From JBEKTY01 sp049515555 (GTDB lineage Bacteria > Planctomycetota > Planctomycetia > Pirellulales > Thermoguttaceae), in assembly GCA_049515555.1 (NCBI GenBank), contig JBEKTY010000008.1:21867-85866 (forward strand): a stretch of 64,000 nt of DNA, in the 5' to 3' direction. Of the stretch, positions 61,146 to 64,000 are shown piece after piece (within the stretch, counting starts at the first letter, position 1; every line of letters starts with the position of its first letter). The position numbers were made by a program, and so were the translations under genes. The notes under the pieces are model-generated. The model saw nothing but the letters and a program-made list of their open reading frames with translations. It did no database searches and was not told the DNA's origin.

Positions 61146-61744
61146 GGCGTCCTCGCTTTCCATGCGACCAGCTCGATCGTCTGGGCGGGCTGGCTCTCGA
61201 CGGGCTGCCAGCAGACGGCCAGGCGGATGCGTTTGGCCGGGGGCGTGCCCGCCGGCGGGTCGATCCGGGCCTCGACCCGGCCGTGGGGCAGCAGTCGCGT
61301 GGCCTGGGGCGAGAGCCGCACGTCGGCCACCGCCCCCGGCGGCAGGGCCTCCCACGGTCGGGCCCATAGCCGTTCCATTACGTTGGAGGCCTCCTCGATG
61401 GCCGTCTGCCGCTCGAACATGCCGCGGCGCTGTAAACCCGCGGCACGAAAGAACTGGAGCGACACGCTCACCAGCGCCGCCAGCAGGAAGCAGGCGGCCA
61501 GCACCTCGATAAGCGTGAACCCGCAATGTATCCGCGTTGTGGCCGGTCTCCGACCGAGCCACATCGCCGACCGGAGGTCTCCCGAGCCCCGGAGACCTAC
61601 GGTCGGGCCGCGGCGGGGTCGGGAGCCCCGTGCCGAACTCGGCACCTCGATGAGCGTGAACCCGCAATGTATCCGGCACACTCCGTGTGCCGTATCCGGA
61701 CCATCGGCACACGGAGTGTGCCGGATACAATTCGCGCGTCTCAT
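61142..61744 (-). CDS. GspI-like pseudopilin with a repeat-expanded leader
   Basis: 200 residues from ATG 61744, whose ATGA overlaps the GspF-like gene. The functional site is CG|FTLIEVLAACFLLAALVSV, with Gly at about residue 75. Before it are a family A-encoded stretch (IRHTPCADGPDTAHGVCRI), a first copy GFTLIEV at about 28 not followed by a hydrophobic helix, and a family E-encoded stretch (about 36-72). So the leader has grown from perhaps 5-8 residues to 75. The body has MERLWARPWEALPPGAVADV, a typical minor pseudopilin. Confidence 0.75.
   Translation of the reverse strand: MRRANCIRHTPCADGPDTAHGVCRIHCGFTLIEVPSSARGSRPRRGPTVGLRGSGDLRSAMWLGRRPATTRIHCGFTLIEVLAACFLLAALVSVSLQFFRAAGLQRRGMFERQTAIEEASNVMERLWARPWEALPPGAVADVRLSPQATRLLPHGRVEARIDPPAGTPPAKRIRLAVCWQPVESQPAQTIELVAWKARTP
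61501..61675 (-). repeat. 34-bp duplication flanking a family E element
   Basis: GCACCTCGATAAGCGTGAAC (61501) and GCACCTCGATGAGCGTGAAC (61642) begin two 34-bp copies that differ at one base, 141 bp (47 codons) apart. Between them lies the family E element. Confidence 0.88.
61536..61630 (-). repeat. Family E element, copy 2
   Basis: GTTGTGGCCGGTCTCCGACC GAGCC to GGGGTCGGGAGCCCCG; inverted counterpart of 42409-42510. Confidence 0.8.
61666..61732 (-). repeat. Family A hairpin, copy 6, in the GspI-like leader
   Basis: AATGTATCCGGCACACTCCG, loop GTATCCGGACCAT, complementary arm ending ACAATT. In frame from codon 5 of the pseudopilin. Confidence 0.88.
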
Positions 61745-63267
61745 GCCAGGCTCCGTATCAACTGGATCAGCGGCAGGAACAGGGCCACCACGACCAGCGC
61801 CACCACCAGGCCGTAGGCCAGCACGATCGGCGGGAACGCCAGTTGCACCGCCGCGTAGGCCCGATAGGTGAAGCGGCGGCGGTTGCTATCGGCCATTTCG
61901 CCCAGGGCCCAGGGCAGGTTGCCGGCCCGGGCGGCCGACTCGAGCACGGCCATATCGGCCTGCCGCACCAGTCCGTGGCGGCGGAGGCTGCGGCACCAGT
62001 CGGCCCCGCCGCGGACCTCCGCCAGTACGGCGGCCAGCCGGCGGCGGATGGGCGGCTTAGGGTAGCACTCGGCCAGGGTGGCGATTGCCTGGTCGATGGG
62101 CCGCTGCCGGCCGGCCGCCAGGGCCAGGGCATCGAGCACGGCCGCCGTGTCCAGCCGCCGCACGATCCAGCCCATGCCGGGCAGGTCCCAGCCGATCAGG
62201 CCCGCGTATCGCAGGCCCAGGTAGATCAGGAGCCCCCCAATCGCCGCCAGCACCCAGGGCAGCGGGGTGAGATACCAATAATTGGCGATCCAACAGCCGG
62301 CGTCGATCAGCGCTTGCGTCATCGGTGCCAGCCGGGTGCCGAAATCCTTGAAGATCTTCTCGAACTGCGGGATGATCTTGATCGCGATGAAGATAAACAG
62401 CCCTGTGGCCAGGAAGGGCATAAAACATACGTAGCAGAGCTTGGGGAGCGTTACTTGCCAGATCGGCTCGCAGACAATGCGGGCAGCGGTCGCCTGGCGG
62501 AGGGCGGGGGCCAGGGCCCCGGCGTCGGATCCCACGCACAGGAGCACGGCGGCCTGGGGGGGCAGCAGCCTTGGCACGGCCTTCAGCGCCTCGCGCAGGG
62601 GCATGCCGGCGTCGAGCAACTCGGCCAATCGTCGGGCCCGCCGGCCCAGCCGCCCCCTGCGCTCGCCGCCGAAGGCCCGCGCGGCCGACGCCAGCGGAAT
62701 CCCCCGCTCGACCGCGGCGGCCATCAGTTCCAGCAATGCCGCTTGCCCCACGGCCCTGTGCCTGTTGATCCCCATCGCCACGATGGCGGCGATGATCAGC
62801 AGGCCTGTCGGCAGCGGATAGAAGAGCTGGAGATCCAGCCCGAAAAAAAATGCATACCAGCAGAGCAGCGCGATCGGGGTCCAAATTGCGACGCGAATCA
62901 CCATCCCCGATGGTCCGCGGGCGCTCGCCCACGGCCGGACTTCCCACCACAGCACTCCAATAATCGCACTCAAAAGGGCAATGCCAAACCCCGCGACGGC
63001 GGTTGCGACTGGGACTTCGCCGGCCACCGTGTCCCAGGGGACGTCAAGGAGCGGCCAACCGAACAGCCCCGCAGGATCGAGCAGGAGGAAGGGCCCCAGT
63101 AATAGGCAAAGCACGGCGGCCGAGGCCCAGGCGATGACGCGGGCCATAGCCCAAAGCTGTCCGCGGCGGCCCGCCCGCGACCGGAATGCCCACCACAGCA
63201 CCGCAATGAGCGCAATCCATGCGACGGTCAGCAACACCACGCCGGCGGTCGTGCCTATGGCTTCCAT
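61741..63267 (-). CDS. GspF-like inner-membrane platform protein
   Basis: 508 residues from ATG 63267; the frame extends upstream only as a shadow. The N-terminal third has three to four membrane helices not found in GspF (VVLLTVAWIALIAVLWWA; ASAAVLCLLLGPFLLL; AVAGFGIALLSAIIGVLWW). Then two GspF/PilC domains (LELMAAAVERGIPLASAAR; ALALAAGRQRPIDQAIATLA) with membrane helices between and at the end (LVVALVVVALFLPLIQLI). It anchors pseudopilus assembly. It starts 2 bp after the upstream GspF-like gene and overlaps the next start. Confidence 0.85.
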   Translation of the reverse strand: MEAIGTTAGVVLLTVAWIALIAVLWWAFRSRAGRRGQLWAMARVIAWASAAVLCLLLGPFLLLDPAGLFGWPLLDVPWDTVAGEVPVATAVAGFGIALLSAIIGVLWWEVRPWASARGPSGMVIRVAIWTPIALLCWYAFFFGLDLQLFYPLPTGLLIIAAIVAMGINRHRAVGQAALLELMAAAVERGIPLASAARAFGGERRGRLGRRARRLAELLDAGMPLREALKAVPRLLPPQAAVLLCVGSDAGALAPALRQATAARIVCEPIWQVTLPKLCYVCFMPFLATGLFIFIAIKIIPQFEKIFKDFGTRLAPMTQALIDAGCWIANYWYLTPLPWVLAAIGGLLIYLGLRYAGLIGWDLPGMGWIVRRLDTAAVLDALALAAGRQRPIDQAIATLAECYPKPPIRRRLAAVLAEVRGGADWCRSLRRHGLVRQADMAVLESAARAGNLPWALGEMADSNRRRFTYRAYAAVQLAFPPIVLAYGLVVALVVVALFLPLIQLIRSLA

Positions 63268-63269
63268 CG

Positions 63270-64000
63270 CTAAAATCCCCCGCCCGACAAATTCTGAATG
63301 AGGGACACCAACGGCAACAACAAGGCCAGGATCGCCACACCGGTGAAAAAGATGACCGCCAGGAAGGTAATCGGCAGCATGATGGTTTCCAGGAAAAGGC
63401 CCTGGCGCTCGGCGCGGGCCTGGAACATCGTGGCCGAGGTGTGGAAGGCCTGGGGCAGGCTGCCCGTCTGCTGCCCCCATGCGACCAGCATGGCCATGGT
63501 GGGCGGGACGCAGCACGAGGCGTCGAAGACCGTGGCCAGCGGGAGGCCCGACTCGACGGCCGCGGCCGCCCGGCGGCACTCGGCGGCTAGCCCGGGGGCC
63601 CGCACGGCGCCGGCCGCCAGGCGCAGGGCCTCCGGCAGCGGCACTTCCTGCTCGACGAGCAGGGCCATCAACCCGGAAAGCTCGGCCAGGCGGCCGTAAC
63701 ACCGGATCGGCCCCAGCAGCGGCACCCGATCGACAACGGCCGACAGCACCCGACCCAGCGGCAGCAGGCAACTGACAACAGGCAGGACCAAGAGCACGAG
63801 CGTGCCGATGGCCAGGGTCCAGGCGATGGGCCCCGCGGCTGCAAGGAGGGCTGTGGTCAGCTTCGGCAGGTTCATGCCGAATTCGCGGAACATGGCCCGG
63901 AATCCGGGCATAATAACCGTATCGAATAGAACTGCTATAAAGGCCATGATCGCCAGGAGCAAGGCCGGATAGGCCAGGCTGACCGCCGCGCGGCGGCGCA
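63270..64000 (-). CDS. GspF-like protein, C-terminal part
   Basis: The 243 codons visible run in from beyond the right edge. RAAVSLAYPALLLAIMAFIAV begins a membrane helix, followed by a GspF domain (ELSGLMALLVEQEVPLPEAL, GSLPQAFHTSATMF) and a final helix pair (ITFLAVIFFTGVAILALLLPLVSLIQNL). Having two adjacent GspF-like genes is unusual for classical type II secretion (one gspF), and suggests a planctomycete variant. Confidence 0.85.
   Translation of the reverse strand, partial: RRRAAVSLAYPALLLAIMAFIAVLFDTVIMPGFRAMFREFGMNLPKLTTALLAAAGPIAWTLAIGTLVLLVLPVVSCLLPLGRVLSAVVDRVPLLGPIRCYGRLAELSGLMALLVEQEVPLPEALRLAAGAVRAPGLAAECRRAAAAVESGLPLATVFDASCCVPPTMAMLVAWGQQTGSLPQAFHTSATMFQARAERQGLFLETIMLPITFLAVIFFTGVAILALLLPLVSLIQNLSGGGF

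Overview
The window looks like a chromosomal segment of a Planctomycetota bacterium, probably Pirellulales-like. It is GC-rich, often uses GTG or TTG starts, and carries families that are typical of that phylum: DUF1559 prepilins, a DUF1571 protein, a DUF6807/'PmoA-like' protein, secreted and lipid-anchored HEAT-repeat proteins, LTXXQ/Spy-like periplasmic proteins, a sialate O-acetylesterase and a giant PEP-CTERM protein made of autotransporter-type beta-strand repeats. No rRNA, tRNA, CRISPR array, integrase or complete insertion sequence was recognised. Placement below phylum would need marker-gene phylogeny.

Layout. 1-11.7 kb: a partial histone-deacetylase-family gene, two secreted HEAT proteins, a sialate O-acetylesterase, a small secreted protein, a TolC-type lipoprotein and a diguanylate cyclase. 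12-14.7 kb: queE, then three minus-strand genes of poorly known function. 14.7-16.5 kb: a non-coding stretch packed with short dispersed repeats. 16.5-23.7 kb: the PEP-CTERM giant. 23.8-31.9 kb: a GH5 glycosidase, an LTXXQ protein, a queC-pyrB-pyrC-NYN minus-strand cluster, and divergent queF plus a TIM-barrel protein; queE, queC and queF supply three steps of preQ0/preQ1 synthesis. 31.9-51.8 kb: an FHA/coiled-coil membrane protein, a DksA-like protein coupled to an HtrA protease, a transglutaminase-like protein, a ferredoxin, a large secreted unknown, a two-component kinase, a sigma-54 activator, another HEAT protein and argH. 52-55.6 kb: a small accessory block of lower GC (DUF2971, MORN-like, two tiny genes). 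55.9-59 kb: one reading frame that joins a GTP-type PEP carboxykinase to a PLP aminotransferase. 59-64 kb: a tightly overlapping minus-strand type II secretion/pseudopilin-like operon (two GspF-like genes, then GspI-, GspJ-, GspK-like and DUF1559 genes).

The strongest theme is a set of at least six short palindromic repeat families spread through the window. They are labelled here as follows. A: hairpin with GGCACAC/GTGTGCC arms. B: about 115-bp element with a GTACTCATCTCGC hairpin and TTAGGACC-type ends. C: GGTGCCACTGCTGGC hairpin. D: GGGGACTGTCCC plus ATTTTCG modules. E: GGTCTCCGACCGAGCC element. F: CCCTCTCCCTCCGGGAGAGGG element. They lie between genes, but several also sit in frame inside genes. 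Three consecutive pseudopilin genes each carry a different family inside the leader peptide that prepilin peptidase would remove. The GH5 gene and the GspJ-like gene carry family D in their mature parts. At four genes the end of an element supplies the TAA stop codon. One 112-bp palindromic element with a 5-bp target duplication is nested inside a family F element, which indicates actual mobility.
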